From assembly GCA_044233795.1 (NCBI GenBank), contig JBIIJL010000035.1:1-20681 (forward strand): a stretch of 20,681 nt of DNA. The letters run 5' to 3'. The notes beneath the pieces were generated by a model, which searched no databases, had not been told where the DNA came from, and saw nothing but the letters and a program-made list of their open reading frames with translations. Positions within the stretch are counted from its first letter, which is position 1, and every line of letters starts with the position of its first letter. Positions 1 through 7,055 of this stretch are shown piece after piece. The DNA is from JBIIJL01 sp044233795 (GTDB lineage: Bacteria; Pseudomonadota; Gammaproteobacteria; Legionellales; Legionellaceae). The translations under genes and the position numbers were made by a program.

Positions 1-299
1 CATTTGCAGCACAAGTGCTCGGATGTTTAGGTGCTTTTGATGATGATGAGTATTGCCAGAAAGAGTTAGGTTTAGCTAGTGCACTTGGTGCTCCTGATAT
101 CGAGAAAGTCAATCCGGAAGGGGGAGCTATTGCTTTAGGTCACCCTATTGGAGCTAGTGGTGCACGAATTATATTGCATGTATTACAGCATTTAAAACAA
201 AGCAATGGAAAAAGAGGTATGGCCGCAATCTGTATTGGTGGCGGGCAGGGTGGTGCTATGTATCTTGAACGTGTGACAGGGGTGATTGGACATGAGTGA
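1..299 (+). CDS. Thiolase (acetyl-CoA acyltransferase), C-terminal part only
   Basis: This is the 3' end of a thiolase gene that begins before the window; the open frame is already running at base 3 (residues FAAQVLGCLGAF). Thiolases cleave 3-ketoacyl-CoA with CoA to give acetyl-CoA in the last step of beta-oxidation, in the cytoplasm. Two hallmark C-terminal blocks are visible: GGAIALGHPIGASGARI, with the active-site His, and CIGGGQGGAMYLER, with the C-x-G cysteine that acts as acid/base. The stop codon overlaps the start of the next gene by 8 nt, so thiolase and the multifunctional hydratase/dehydrogenase are translated together, as in fadAB/fadIJ-type operons. Whether it is FadA-, FadI- or AtoB-like cannot be settled without the N-terminal half. 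Confidence 0.95.
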   Translation, partial: FAAQVLGCLGAFDDDEYCQKELGLASALGAPDIEKVNPEGGAIALGHPIGASGARIILHVLQHLKQSNGKRGMAAICIGGGQGGAMYLERVTGVIGHE

Positions 300-2313
300 A
301 TATAAACACTGGAAAATTGAAACTGATGCTTCTTATGTGGTGTGGCTTGGGATAGATAGGCAAGGTGAGCCCGTCAATACTATTAATGATGAGGTATTGG
401 ATGAGTTGAATGGTATTTTGCATGATATTGCACATCGCACGAATGTTAAAGGATTAGTGATTCACTCATTAAAACACAAAGGTTTTATCGCTGGAGCAGA
501 CGTTCATTCTTTCGCAGATCTACGGCAGCCAGCGCAAGCTGTTGATTTTTTGAGAAAAGGGCAGGCTGTGTTTTCTTATTTAGAATCAATGTCTGTGCCT
601 ACTGTTGCAATGATCAATGGTTTTTGCATGGGTGGTGGCTTAGAACTTGCCCTGGCTTGTGATTATCGTATTGCAACGGATGATGAAAACACAAAAATTG
701 GCCTACCCGAAGTGTTGCTCGGGATACATCCAGGTTGGGGTGGCACAGTACGTTTGCCAAGACTTATAGGTGGTTTTAATGCATTAACAAAGGTGATATT
801 AACGGGGCAAAGTTTAAGTGCTGTGCGTGCTAAATCTTTAGGAATGATCGATGAAGTCGTACCGCTTAGACAACTTGCACGAGCTAGTGTGTATTTTATA
901 TTCAATAAACCAGCTAAGCACAAACCTAACCTGTTCCACTCTTTTAGCAATTTTGTATGGAGCCGAAGGCTTCTCGCTAAACTAATGCGGATGCAGGTTG
1001 CTAAAAAAGTGCGAAAAGAACATTATCCCGCTCCATTTGCTGTGATTGATCTTTGGGAACGTGAGGGTGAGTTTGGCGAAAGAGCATACTTAAAGGAAGC
1101 CGACTCAGTAGAGCAATTGGTTACACAAGGTAAAACCAGTGCCAATCTGATTCGCGCTTTTCTATTGCGTGAGAGGATGAAGCGTTTTGCTAAAGATAGC
1201 GACTTTAAAGCGCAGCATGTTCACGTCGTTGGTGCAGGCGTTATGGGAGGTGACATTGCAGCATGGTGTGCTTTGCGGGGATTAAAGGTTACCCTTCAGG
1301 ATACAAGCTATGAAAAAATTGCCCCGGCTATTGCTCGTGCAAACCAATTATTTAAGAAAAAATTAAAAAAGCCGCGACCTATCCAGAAAGCTATGGATAA
1401 TTTGCTGCCAGATCCTTTAGGTCATGGTATTGCAAGAGCTGATGTAATTATCGAGGCAGTGTTCGAAAATCTTAATGTTAAGCAAGAACTGATAAAACAT
1501 ATTGAAGCAACAGCTAAAGCGGATGCAATCATTGCCACCAATACGTCAAGCATACCACTTGATGAAATCAGTATTGTGATGCATGACCCAGAGCGGCTTG
1601 TTGGGATTCACTTTTTCAATCCAGTTTCCAGAATGGAATTGGTTGAGGTAGTGAGCAGTAAGAGAACCACTCAGAAAATCGCTCGTGATGCATCGGCTTT
1701 TGTTGTTCAAATAGGTCGTTTGCCTTTACCTGTGCGATCAAGTCCAGGTTTTTTAGTCAATCGCGTATTGATGCCATATCTTATGGAATGTGTGCAATTA
1801 CTGAGTGAAGGATATCGTGCGGAACTTATCGATGAAGCTGCGCTTTCTTTTGGAATGTTAATGGGTCCTGTGGAATTAGCCGATACAGTAGGTATTGATG
1901 TATGTCTTGCTGTAGCTGAAAATTTAACCGCGCATTTTGGTGGTACGGTTCCAGAAAAACTTAAAATGATGGTCAGTGAAGGACAGTTGGGTAGAAAAAC
2001 TGGTCGAGGTTTTTATCGTTATAAACAAGGCAAAGCAATTAAGCACAAAGTTAGTTATAGCCAACAAGCAGACGATATTGCACATCGACTGATACTGCGG
2101 ATGGTTAATGAAGCTGCAGCGTGCATTAGAGAAGGTGTTGTAGCTGATAGTGATCTGCTTGATGCTGGTATGATTTTCGGTAGTGGTTTTGCACCATTTC
2201 GAGGAGGTCCAATGCACTATGCCAAGCAATTTGGCAGCAACAAGCTCAATGAACTTTTTATCCAACTTGAAACACAGTATGGTGGACGGTTTAAAGCTGA
2301 TACTGGTTTATAA
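292..2313 (+). CDS. fadJ: Fused enoyl-CoA hydratase / 3-hydroxyacyl-CoA dehydrogenase (FadJ/FadB-type)
   Basis: This is the alpha subunit of the beta-oxidation complex; it hydrates enoyl-CoA and oxidises the 3-hydroxyacyl-CoA with NAD+. Counting from ATG 292 (673 residues), the N-terminal crotonase domain has the oxyanion block GFIAGAD and two catalytic-type glutamates, about E118 in GGGLELALACDYR and E140 in GLPEVLLGIHPG. The dehydrogenase half starts near residue 310 with the Rossmann motif VVGAGVMGGDIA, then NTSSIPLDEI, the catalytic His in GIHFFNPV (about H440) and PGFLVNRVL. GGGLELALACDYR resembles FadJ more than FadB, but the symbol is tentative. ATG 292 is preferred to an in-frame TTG at 286 because AGGGG lies just upstream and the start overlaps the thiolase stop. 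At 673 residues it is somewhat shorter than the E. coli homologues (714-729). Confidence 0.95.
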   Translation: MSEYKHWKIETDASYVVWLGIDRQGEPVNTINDEVLDELNGILHDIAHRTNVKGLVIHSLKHKGFIAGADVHSFADLRQPAQAVDFLRKGQAVFSYLESMSVPTVAMINGFCMGGGLELALACDYRIATDDENTKIGLPEVLLGIHPGWGGTVRLPRLIGGFNALTKVILTGQSLSAVRAKSLGMIDEVVPLRQLARASVYFIFNKPAKHKPNLFHSFSNFVWSRRLLAKLMRMQVAKKVRKEHYPAPFAVIDLWEREGEFGERAYLKEADSVEQLVTQGKTSANLIRAFLLRERMKRFAKDSDFKAQHVHVVGAGVMGGDIAAWCALRGLKVTLQDTSYEKIAPAIARANQLFKKKLKKPRPIQKAMDNLLPDPLGHGIARADVIIEAVFENLNVKQELIKHIEATAKADAIIATNTSSIPLDEISIVMHDPERLVGIHFFNPVSRMELVEVVSSKRTTQKIARDASAFVVQIGRLPLPVRSSPGFLVNRVLMPYLMECVQLLSEGYRAELIDEAALSFGMLMGPVELADTVGIDVCLAVAENLTAHFGGTVPEKLKMMVSEGQLGRKTGRGFYRYKQGKAIKHKVSYSQQADDIAHRLILRMVNEAAACIREGVVADSDLLDAGMIFGSGFAPFRGGPMHYAKQFGSNKLNELFIQLETQYGGRFKADTGL

Positions 2314-2325
2314 TTAAGCTAGCAA

Positions 2326-3027
2326 ATGATGAGTAGTTTGCGCCTGGTTTTGCTTTATATCTTTGTCATGAACAAGGTGCTTGCAGCTGTATGGGTTGTG
2401 CCAGAACATGGGGATGTGGTTGGTAAGATCCAATACGCATCTCCAGAGCCTGGTGAAACTTTGTCTGAAGTTGGGATTCGTTTTGATATAGCCTATCGTG
2501 CTATGCTCAGCGCAAATCCCAACGCCCCTCGAGTAGGTCCTTTGACAACTGACTCAAGAGTGATTATTCCTTCTGAGTTTATTCTGCCATCAGTTCCTCG
2601 ACGAGGTATCGTAATCAACTTAGCCGAGTATAGGCTATTTTATTTTCCAGCCGGTGAGAATGTTGTATATACATACCCTATTGGTATTGGTCGTCATGGA
2701 TGGGAGACCCCGCTAGGCGTTACAAAGGTGATAGCAAAAGAGAGGAATCCTGCTTGGAGACCAAGCGAAAGGCTCGTTGAATTAGCCTCAAACCACGGTA
2801 TATTGATGCCTGATCATTTTCCCAAAGGATCGCCCAACCCATTAGGACGATTTGCGCTTCGTTTAGGTTGGCCAAGTTATTTGATTCATGGAACCAATCA
2901 ACCTGATGGGATAGGTGAGCGTGTGAGTGCTGGTTGCATCCGTATGCTTGGTGATGATATTGAACAGCTCTATGAGCTTACTCAGGTGGGAACGCCAGTT
3001 CGCATTATTTTTAAGCTGCATAAATAA
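2326..3027 (+). CDS. L,D-transpeptidase (YkuD / ErfK-YbiS family), exported
   Basis: This 233-residue periplasmic enzyme should form L,D cross-links in peptidoglycan or attach proteins to it. Residues 1-21 look like a signal peptide (a hydrophobic run ending in VLAA). A LysM-like stretch follows at about residues 42-68 (GETLSEVGIRFDIAYRAMLSANPN). The YkuD domain runs from about 93 to 230, with PLG at 129-131, the catalytic-triad His in YLIHGTN (H188) and the nucleophile in SAGCIRM (C204). This is the usual H-x(15)-C arrangement of ErfK/YbiS/YcfS proteins. The gene starts 12 nt after the FadJ-like gene and is probably co-transcribed, although no strong ribosome binding site is seen. Its last 46 nt overlap the end of the opposing PAP2 gene. 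Confidence 0.93.
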   Translation: MMSSLRLVLLYIFVMNKVLAAVWVVPEHGDVVGKIQYASPEPGETLSEVGIRFDIAYRAMLSANPNAPRVGPLTTDSRVIIPSEFILPSVPRRGIVINLAEYRLFYFPAGENVVYTYPIGIGRHGWETPLGVTKVIAKERNPAWRPSERLVELASNHGILMPDHFPKGSPNPLGRFALRLGWPSYLIHGTNQPDGIGERVSAGCIRMLGDDIEQLYELTQVGTPVRIIFKLHK

Positions 3028-3866
3028 TGGGTGATGAGCACAATGATCAAGGCACCTAGGATGTCCATAATATAATGCCATCCAAGTAGAACACATGAAG
3101 CGACTAAAAGAAAATTTACTGGGAGCAACAATGCAAAAACTATGGGTAGTCCTCGGACCAAGTATAGACAAAACCATGCCCAGATGGCATGAAATGATGG
3201 GAGCGCAATCATTCCTCCATCTAGCGTGCTCGGGGTTAGGCCATGATGAATTTGAAAGAACTTCAATCCAGTAGCACATTGTGCCTTACTGAAGAGTTGA
3301 CTCTTGATAATGCTTGCAGGCGCAGTGGTTGGGCAAAAATAATAGAAGCTAAAACCAAGTAACGCGCTGATTAGCATCAGTAAATAATACTCACGAACAG
3401 CAGTAAATTTCTTCATTAAGATCACAAAAATTGGAAGATAGCACATTTGATAGGGCAGAGAATCGTAAATGATTGTTAGGAGGCTTTTAAACTGGGGTTG
3501 ATCATGAGTCCATTGCATGAGCTTGATGAGATTCAGATGAAGGCCAGATTCAATCTGCAAAATCTTGTCATCAATGGGCAGGAATGGGGTAAATTGGATC
3601 GCATTGGTGGCTAATGCTAATATTGACATCAAAATAAAGAACAGAACGAATTCCAGTGCAATTTTCGTGCATTTGTTTTCTTTGCCGAAAGTCAGATATG
3701 TGCCAGAAAAGATGAGAAGTAGTGAAATGAAAACGTTAAACGTACCGGGAGGAAAGTAGTTATTTCCATAAAAATGGTATACAGATAAATTGAGCATCAA
3801 TGCAAAAATCGAAAATACAAAAAAAATCGCTGCTACACATACGACTTTAATTGGTACTAACATCAT
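2982..3866 (-). CDS. PAP2-superfamily membrane phosphatase / phosphotransferase
   Basis: This 294-residue polytopic inner-membrane protein has about six or seven hydrophobic segments (around residues 7-29, 43-60, 69-91, 139-153, 160-177, 225-258 and 268-284). It carries the phosphatidic-acid-phosphatase motifs in the PAP2_3 / inositol-phosphorylceramide-synthase-like form: PTTAP at about 179-183, PSFHAIWAW at 223-231 (catalytic-type H226) and GWHYIMDILGA at 262-272 (H264, D268). Members remove phosphate from lipids such as phosphatidate or undecaprenyl diphosphate, or move phospho-head groups; the substrate cannot be read from sequence. The start overlaps the stop of the upstream CsrA-like gene (ATGATG over TGA, 4 nt), so the two are translationally coupled. 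The 3' end overlaps the convergent L,D-transpeptidase gene. Confidence 0.85.
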   Translation of the reverse strand: MMLVPIKVVCVAAIFFVFSIFALMLNLSVYHFYGNNYFPPGTFNVFISLLLIFSGTYLTFGKENKCTKIALEFVLFFILMSILALATNAIQFTPFLPIDDKILQIESGLHLNLIKLMQWTHDQPQFKSLLTIIYDSLPYQMCYLPIFVILMKKFTAVREYYLLMLISALLGFSFYYFCPTTAPASIIKSQLFSKAQCATGLKFFQIHHGLTPSTLDGGMIALPSFHAIWAWFCLYLVRGLPIVFALLLPVNFLLVASCVLLGWHYIMDILGALIIVLITHYLCSLKIMRTGVPT

Positions 3867-4066
3867 GATCTCTCAGATAAACCTTGATTGTTCTTCAGCT
3901 TAATTGCATGATAAATTTCTTCACGATGAATATTAATAGCTCTCGGTGCTTCAACTCCAAATTTGATATTGCCATGCTCTAGTGTCTTGAAGGCGATTAA
4001 CTGTACAATATGCCCTTGTACAGTAATATATAAGGGCTCCTCGAAGGAGAGTGTGACTATGTCCAT
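3863..4066 (-). CDS. csrA: Divergent CsrA-family RNA-binding regulator
   Basis: This 67-residue protein is in the CsrA/RsmA size range. The C-terminal half is clearly CsrA: NIKFGVEAPRAINIHREEIYHAI (beta4-beta5-alpha), keeping the H-R-E-E block whose Arg (R48 here, R44 in E. coli CsrA) contacts GGA sites in mRNA. The N-terminal strand is unlike classical CsrA: Thr5 is kept, but the Arg6-Arg7 pair that also binds RNA is Leu-Ser, and there are about four extra residues before GVEAP. It is best read as a CsrA paralogue with altered RNA specificity. It has its own promoter (4092-4120) and ribosome site (AAGG, 6 nt before the ATG), and is the first gene of a two-gene unit with PAP2. Family assignment is firm; normal CsrA function is not. 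Confidence 0.85.
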   Translation of the reverse strand: MDIVTLSFEEPLYITVQGHIVQLIAFKTLEHGNIKFGVEAPRAINIHREEIYHAIKLKNNQGLSERS

Positions 4067-4091
4067 AGAAAACCTTGATATTTTTTAAGAA

Positions 4092-4120
4092 TTTATAACG
4101 TATTGATTAACAAAATGCAA
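4092..4120 (-). promoter_or_regulatory. Sigma70-type promoter of the csrA-like/PAP2 unit
   Basis: On the minus strand, TTGCAT (4120-4115) is followed by a 17-nt spacer and TATAAA (4097-4092). Transcription would start near 4085 and give a leader of about 20 nt containing AAGG (4076-4073) 6 nt before the ATG. Assigned by inspection only. Confidence 0.6.
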
Positions 4121-4139
4121 CTTATGGTCTAGTTGTAAA

Positions 4140-4168
4140 TTGATATCAACTAACAATTGCGGTATGAT
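4140..4168 (+). promoter_or_regulatory. Sigma70-type promoter of the rpsF operon
   Basis: TTGATA (4140-4145), a 17-nt spacer and TATGAT (4163-4168) lie about 70 nt before rpsF. The predicted start, near 4175, leaves a leader of about 63 nt. This promoter is back-to-back with the csrA-like promoter, with their -35 boxes about 20 nt apart. Confidence 0.6.
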
Positions 4169-4187
4169 AAGCAGCTTTTCAAACCTT

Positions 4188-4216
4188 GCCTTACTCTAAC
4201 GTTGTTTCTAGAAGGC
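4188..4216 (+). promoter_or_regulatory. Bulged hairpin in the rpsF leader (possible S6:S18 autoregulatory site)
   Basis: GCCT (4188-4191) pairs with AGGC (4213-4216) and TCTA (4195-4198) with TAGA (4209-4212), leaving a 3-nt bulge (TAC) on the left and a 10-nt loop. A bulged stem-loop in rpsF leaders is the known target of the S6:S18 complex in many bacteria. The usual CCG bulge sequence is not present here, so the functional assignment is weak. Confidence 0.3.
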
Positions 4217-4237
4217 TTTAATCCATAAGGAGTTTCA

Positions 4238-4576
4238 ATGCGGCACTATGAAGTTGTGTTTCTTGTACACCCCGACCAAAGCGAGCAAGTTCCTGCTATG
4301 GTTGAGCGTTATGAGGCTATTATTAAAAAACATGAAGGTATTATTCATCGTAAAGAAGATTGGGGTCGAAGACAGCTTGCTTACCCTATCAAAGATGTTC
4401 ATAAAGCCCATTACATCCTCTTGAATATCGAATGTAATCTCCAAGTGCTAGAAGAATTGAAAACCGCATTTAAGTTCAATGATGCGATTTTGCGATATTT
4501 AGTGATTTGTCAAAAACACTCGATTACTAGCGAATCAGTGATGATGAAGAAAGAAAAAGAAACTCGAGCAGCTTAA
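4238..4576 (+). CDS. rpsF: 30S ribosomal protein S6
   Basis: S6 binds S18 and helps build the central domain of the 30S subunit. The 112-residue protein starts with the typical MRHYEVVFLVHPDQSEQVP and contains KEDWGRRQLAYPI and KAHYILLNIE, all characteristic of S6; the length is normal. The ribosome site TAAGGAG lies 6-7 nt before the ATG. It is the first gene of rpsF-rpsR-(membrane protein)-rplI, the usual order apart from the absence of priB and the inserted membrane gene. The tail is short and charged (KKEKETRAA). Confidence 0.97.
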   Translation: MRHYEVVFLVHPDQSEQVPAMVERYEAIIKKHEGIIHRKEDWGRRQLAYPIKDVHKAHYILLNIECNLQVLEELKTAFKFNDAILRYLVICQKHSITSESVMMKKEKETRAA

Positions 4577-4588
4577 AGGGGAATGTTC

Positions 4589-4816
4589 ATGTCTGTATAT
4601 TTTCGTCGTAAAAAAATGAATCGTTTTGGAAGTGAAACTGGCGTTGAGATCGACTACAAAGATGTTAATACGTTAAAAAACTATATATCCGAAACTGGAA
4701 AAATTGTACCTAGTCGTATCACCGGCATCCAAACGCGTTTTCAACGTCAGCTGTCCAAGGCAATTAAACACGCAAGATTTCTTGGTTTGCTGCCTTACTG
4801 TGATAGTCACAAGTAA
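4589..4816 (+). CDS. rpsR: 30S ribosomal protein S18
   Basis: S18 forms a heterodimer with S6 on the 30S platform. The 75 residues include YFRRKKMNRF, IDYKDVNTLKNYISETGKIVPSRITG and RFQRQLSKAIKHARFLGLLPY, an unmistakable S18 pattern of normal length. ATG 4589 is chosen over an in-frame ATG at 4583 because AGGGG (4577-4581) sits 7 nt before it and because S18 proteins start close to the FRRKK block. The gene is 12 nt after rpsF and 2 nt before the next gene. Confidence 0.97.
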   Translation: MSVYFRRKKMNRFGSETGVEIDYKDVNTLKNYISETGKIVPSRITGIQTRFQRQLSKAIKHARFLGLLPYCDSHK

Positions 4817-4818
4817 AC

Positions 4819-5742
4819 ATGTTATATCTTGGTGGACTAATTCTGAGTCAAGCCCAGCGTTTACTGCAGAGTCCACGTAGTGCTGTTTTGTATGCAGTAC
4901 TACTGGCGATTTTGCCTTATACCACCTGGGTTTCTGTAGCAATTATTGCGCTTGTAACGTTAAGAAAAGGTTGGCAAAGCGGCGGCTTATTGCTTGCTTA
5001 TACCGCTACTGCATATTTTTCTTTAGCGTTTGCATCCTCAGCATCAGTGTCAATCTCACTGTTGAATGCTGCGCTTACATTTATACCATGCTACTTAGCG
5101 GCTTGTGTTCTGAGCGTGACTGCAAGTTGGCGAGCAGTAGCATATGTATATCTTTTGCAGGTTGCGTTAATTGTTACGATTTTACAATGGTTGCTGCCTG
5201 AATATATCATGGCGCAGTTAACATTTGTAATGAATGTACTGCGTGACATGAATACTGATGACGCATTGAAAAATTTTATGAGTGACAATCCAAGCATTCA
5301 CCAAAACGTTATTGCATGTTATCTGTTAGGTTTACAAGCGGTTGGGGTAATGCTTTCAGCCACAACTTCCCTTATGCTAGCACGTTCTGTGCAATCTCAG
5401 CTTTTCTATCCGGGCGGTTTTAGGCAAGAAATGTTGAGTTTTCGTGGGGACAAGTTGGGTTTTATGCTGTTGGCAGTGATATTTATTGCCGCGCGCCAGC
5501 AATATGAGTTTGCAATGTGCTTTATCCCAATGATCACATGTTTGTTCCTGTTCGCAGGTTTAAGCTTAAGTTTTAAGGCGTTGCCTAAGCAGAGATCTTT
5601 TGGATTGTTTATATTTACTATCATAACGATAGTGTTTTTGCCTTTCATAATGCTTCCGGCATATGTAATTTTTGGTTCGATAGATAGTTTATTTAATTTG
5701 AGGTTGTACCTGCCATCATCTGAAGCGGGTAAAACGATATAG
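4819..5742 (+). CDS. DUF2232-like polytopic membrane protein between rpsR and rplI
   Basis: This 307-residue, very hydrophobic protein has about seven or eight membrane spans, roughly residues 22-47, 52-72, 78-100, 107-128, 163-188, 214-232, 236-254 and 265-288. The loop around 130-160 is hydrophilic (RDMNTDDALKNFMSDNPS). It resembles the YybS/DUF2232 family, whose Bacillus member also lies beside rplI. Membrane genes at this position are, from memory, a feature of Legionella/Coxiella-type genomes. The function is unknown. It starts 2 nt after the rpsR stop with no clear ribosome site, so translation is probably coupled, and it ends 12 nt before rplI. The family assignment rests on topology and location rather than a diagnostic motif. 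Confidence 0.75.
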   Translation: MLYLGGLILSQAQRLLQSPRSAVLYAVLLAILPYTTWVSVAIIALVTLRKGWQSGGLLLAYTATAYFSLAFASSASVSISLLNAALTFIPCYLAACVLSVTASWRAVAYVYLLQVALIVTILQWLLPEYIMAQLTFVMNVLRDMNTDDALKNFMSDNPSIHQNVIACYLLGLQAVGVMLSATTSLMLARSVQSQLFYPGGFRQEMLSFRGDKLGFMLLAVIFIAARQQYEFAMCFIPMITCLFLFAGLSLSFKALPKQRSFGLFIFTIITIVFLPFIMLPAYVIFGSIDSLFNLRLYLPSSEAGKTI

Positions 5743-5754
5743 GGGGGTCTTTAG

Positions 5755-6204
5755 ATGCAAGTTATTTTATTAGAAAAAGTTAGAAACCTAGGTAGCCTAG
5801 GAGATTCAGTTAACGTTAAGCCTGGTTATGGACGTAACTATCTAATTCCACAAAACAAGGCTGTGTTTGCCACAGAGAAAAACATTGAGCTTTTTAATGA
5901 GCGCCGCGCTGATCTTGAGAAAAAAGCTAAAGCTTCTCTAGCGGCAGCTGAGCAGCGTGCTGCAAGACTAAACGACACGACTATTATCATTGCTTCACAA
6001 GCAAGTGATGAAGGTAAACTATATGGCTCAGTCGGTCCAAATGAAATCAAAGAAGCCCTTGTTTTAAAGGATTTGGAAGTGAGCAAGCGTGAAATTGTAT
6101 TGCCTGAGGGTCCGTTCCACTCAGTTGGCCAATATGTGGTTGAAATTCATGTTCATAGCGATGTGATTGCTAACCTGCAAGTTGAAATTATTGCTGCTAA
6201 GTAA
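5755..6204 (+). CDS. rplI: 50S ribosomal protein L9
   Basis: L9 binds the L1-stalk base of 23S rRNA and influences reading-frame fidelity. The 149 residues show the full family pattern: MQVILLEKVRNLGSLGDSVNVKPGYGRNYLIPQNKA at the N-terminus, a long charged connecting helix (about residues 42-75, RRADLEKKAKASLAAAEQRA) and the C-terminal domain with DEGKLYGSVGP and the closing VEIHVHSDVIANLQVEI. AGGGGGG precedes the ATG by about 7 nt. It is the last gene of the rpsF operon; a hairpin lies 19 nt downstream. Confidence 0.97.
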   Translation: MQVILLEKVRNLGSLGDSVNVKPGYGRNYLIPQNKAVFATEKNIELFNERRADLEKKAKASLAAAEQRAARLNDTTIIIASQASDEGKLYGSVGPNEIKEALVLKDLEVSKREIVLPEGPFHSVGQYVVEIHVHSDVIANLQVEIIAAK

Positions 6205-6485
6205 GACTCTGCAAAAATAGTGGGCGCTCTCGATTTTCTAATGGTCGAGAGAGCCTCACAACTGTTCTGAAGACTTCTCGCTTTTACTTTTTTATCTTTG
6301 ACTGGCCTACGCCTTCGTTCCTCAGCTTGTCGGAGGGATCAAGGGGATATATATCAAGAGCAACTTTCTTCATACAGATAACCCCATTATGGGTTAGTGT
6401 CTTTAATTTTCTATTAGTCGGTTAACCCTCGGTCAGATATCATCTTTGTTCACTCCTAAGCGAAAACTAGGAGCGATAGATACAT
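6205..6485. other. Intergenic region between rplI and the thioredoxin-like gene, hairpin-rich
   Basis: No coding sequence is recognised here. Besides the rplI hairpin it holds TAACCC (6379-6384) and GGGTTA (6391-6396), which form a 6-bp hairpin with a 6-nt loop. A second TAACCC (6423-6428) can pair with the same GGGTTA. CTCCTA (6453-6458) and TAGGAG (6468-6473) form another hairpin just past the end of the minus-strand gene, which may mark the end of that transcript. Confidence 0.5.
6223..6255 (+). terminator. Hairpin after rplI, probable transcript 3' end
   Basis: GGCGCTCTCGA (6223-6233) pairs with TCGAGAGAGCC (6245-6255): ten pairs with one G/A mismatch and an 11-nt loop, starting 19 nt after the rplI stop. 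No T-run follows directly (T-rich sequence begins about 35 nt later), so it may protect the 3' end or work with Rho rather than be a classical intrinsic terminator. Confidence 0.45.
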
Positions 6486-7043
6486 TCATTTTTTCCATTT
6501 GATATTGCAACCGATGCTGGGCCTCTGATCACTTGGAACAGGTTTGTCATGTAATATAGAATCGAGCGCGAGACGAATTGAGTGACCACTGAGCTCGATA
6601 CCATTACCCGGACGAGAATCATCGAGCTGTCCTCTATATACCAAGTCGTTAGTATGATTAAAAACAAAAAAATCAGGGGTACAAGCTGCCTGGTATGCTT
6701 GCGCAACCTCCTGTGTTTCATCAAATAGGTAAGGAAACGGATAGTTGAGCTCAGTGGCTACCTGTTTCATATTCAGTGGGGAGTCATCAGGATAGGTTTT
6801 AACATCGTTTGAATTGATAGCAATAAAACGTACATCCTTTTGGTTATAATCTTCAGCAAGAAGAACGAGTTCTGGGTTTACATGCTTCACATAGGGACAA
6901 TGATTGCAGATGAACATTACCACGGTTGCTTTGGCTTGTGTAGAATCGTCTATGCTTATCAACTCTCCATGGACTACATCTTTAAGTTTGAAGTGCGGGG
7001 CTTTCGTGCCAAGGGCTAACATGGTTGATGGTGTTTTTGCCAT
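6486..7043 (-). CDS. Thioredoxin-fold protein (AhpC/TSA-TlpA-like, CNHC motif)
   Basis: This is a 185-residue thioredoxin-superfamily protein with no signal peptide. The fold start PHFKLKDV lies at 16-23, a redox-type motif CNHC at 46-49 within VVMFICNHCPYVKH, AINSND at 76-80, the cis-Pro-like block ACTPDFFVF at 120-128, and a third cysteine near the end (GCNIKWK, C179). This is the layout of the widespread 'thioredoxin family protein' group related to AhpC/TSA, probably cytoplasmic and acting in thiol or peroxide handling. The substrate is unknown. GGGAG lies 8 nt before the ATG and overlaps the end of the upstream membrane gene, from which it is separated by 12 nt; it is the last gene of the pcs unit. 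Confidence 0.88.
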   Translation of the reverse strand: MAKTPSTMLALGTKAPHFKLKDVVHGELISIDDSTQAKATVVMFICNHCPYVKHVNPELVLLAEDYNQKDVRFIAINSNDVKTYPDDSPLNMKQVATELNYPFPYLFDETQEVAQAYQAACTPDFFVFNHTNDLVYRGQLDDSRPGNGIELSGHSIRLALDSILHDKPVPSDQRPSIGCNIKWKK

Positions 7044-7055
7044 ATAACATACTCC

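Noticed and set aside
1924..2265. 113-residue minus-strand open frame inside the FadJ-like gene
   Set aside because: Antisense shadow of a well-supported dehydrogenase domain; no ribosome site or recognisable motif.
2863..3279. 138-residue minus-strand open frame across the L,D-transpeptidase/PAP2 junction
   Set aside because: It lies in a different frame over two genes with clear motifs, and its translation is Cys/His/Trp-rich with no family resemblance.
6205..6485. tRNA or known sRNA gene
   Set aside because: No cloverleaf, no T-loop GTTCRANNC and no CCA end could be fitted; the hairpins are noted but not assigned to a known RNA.
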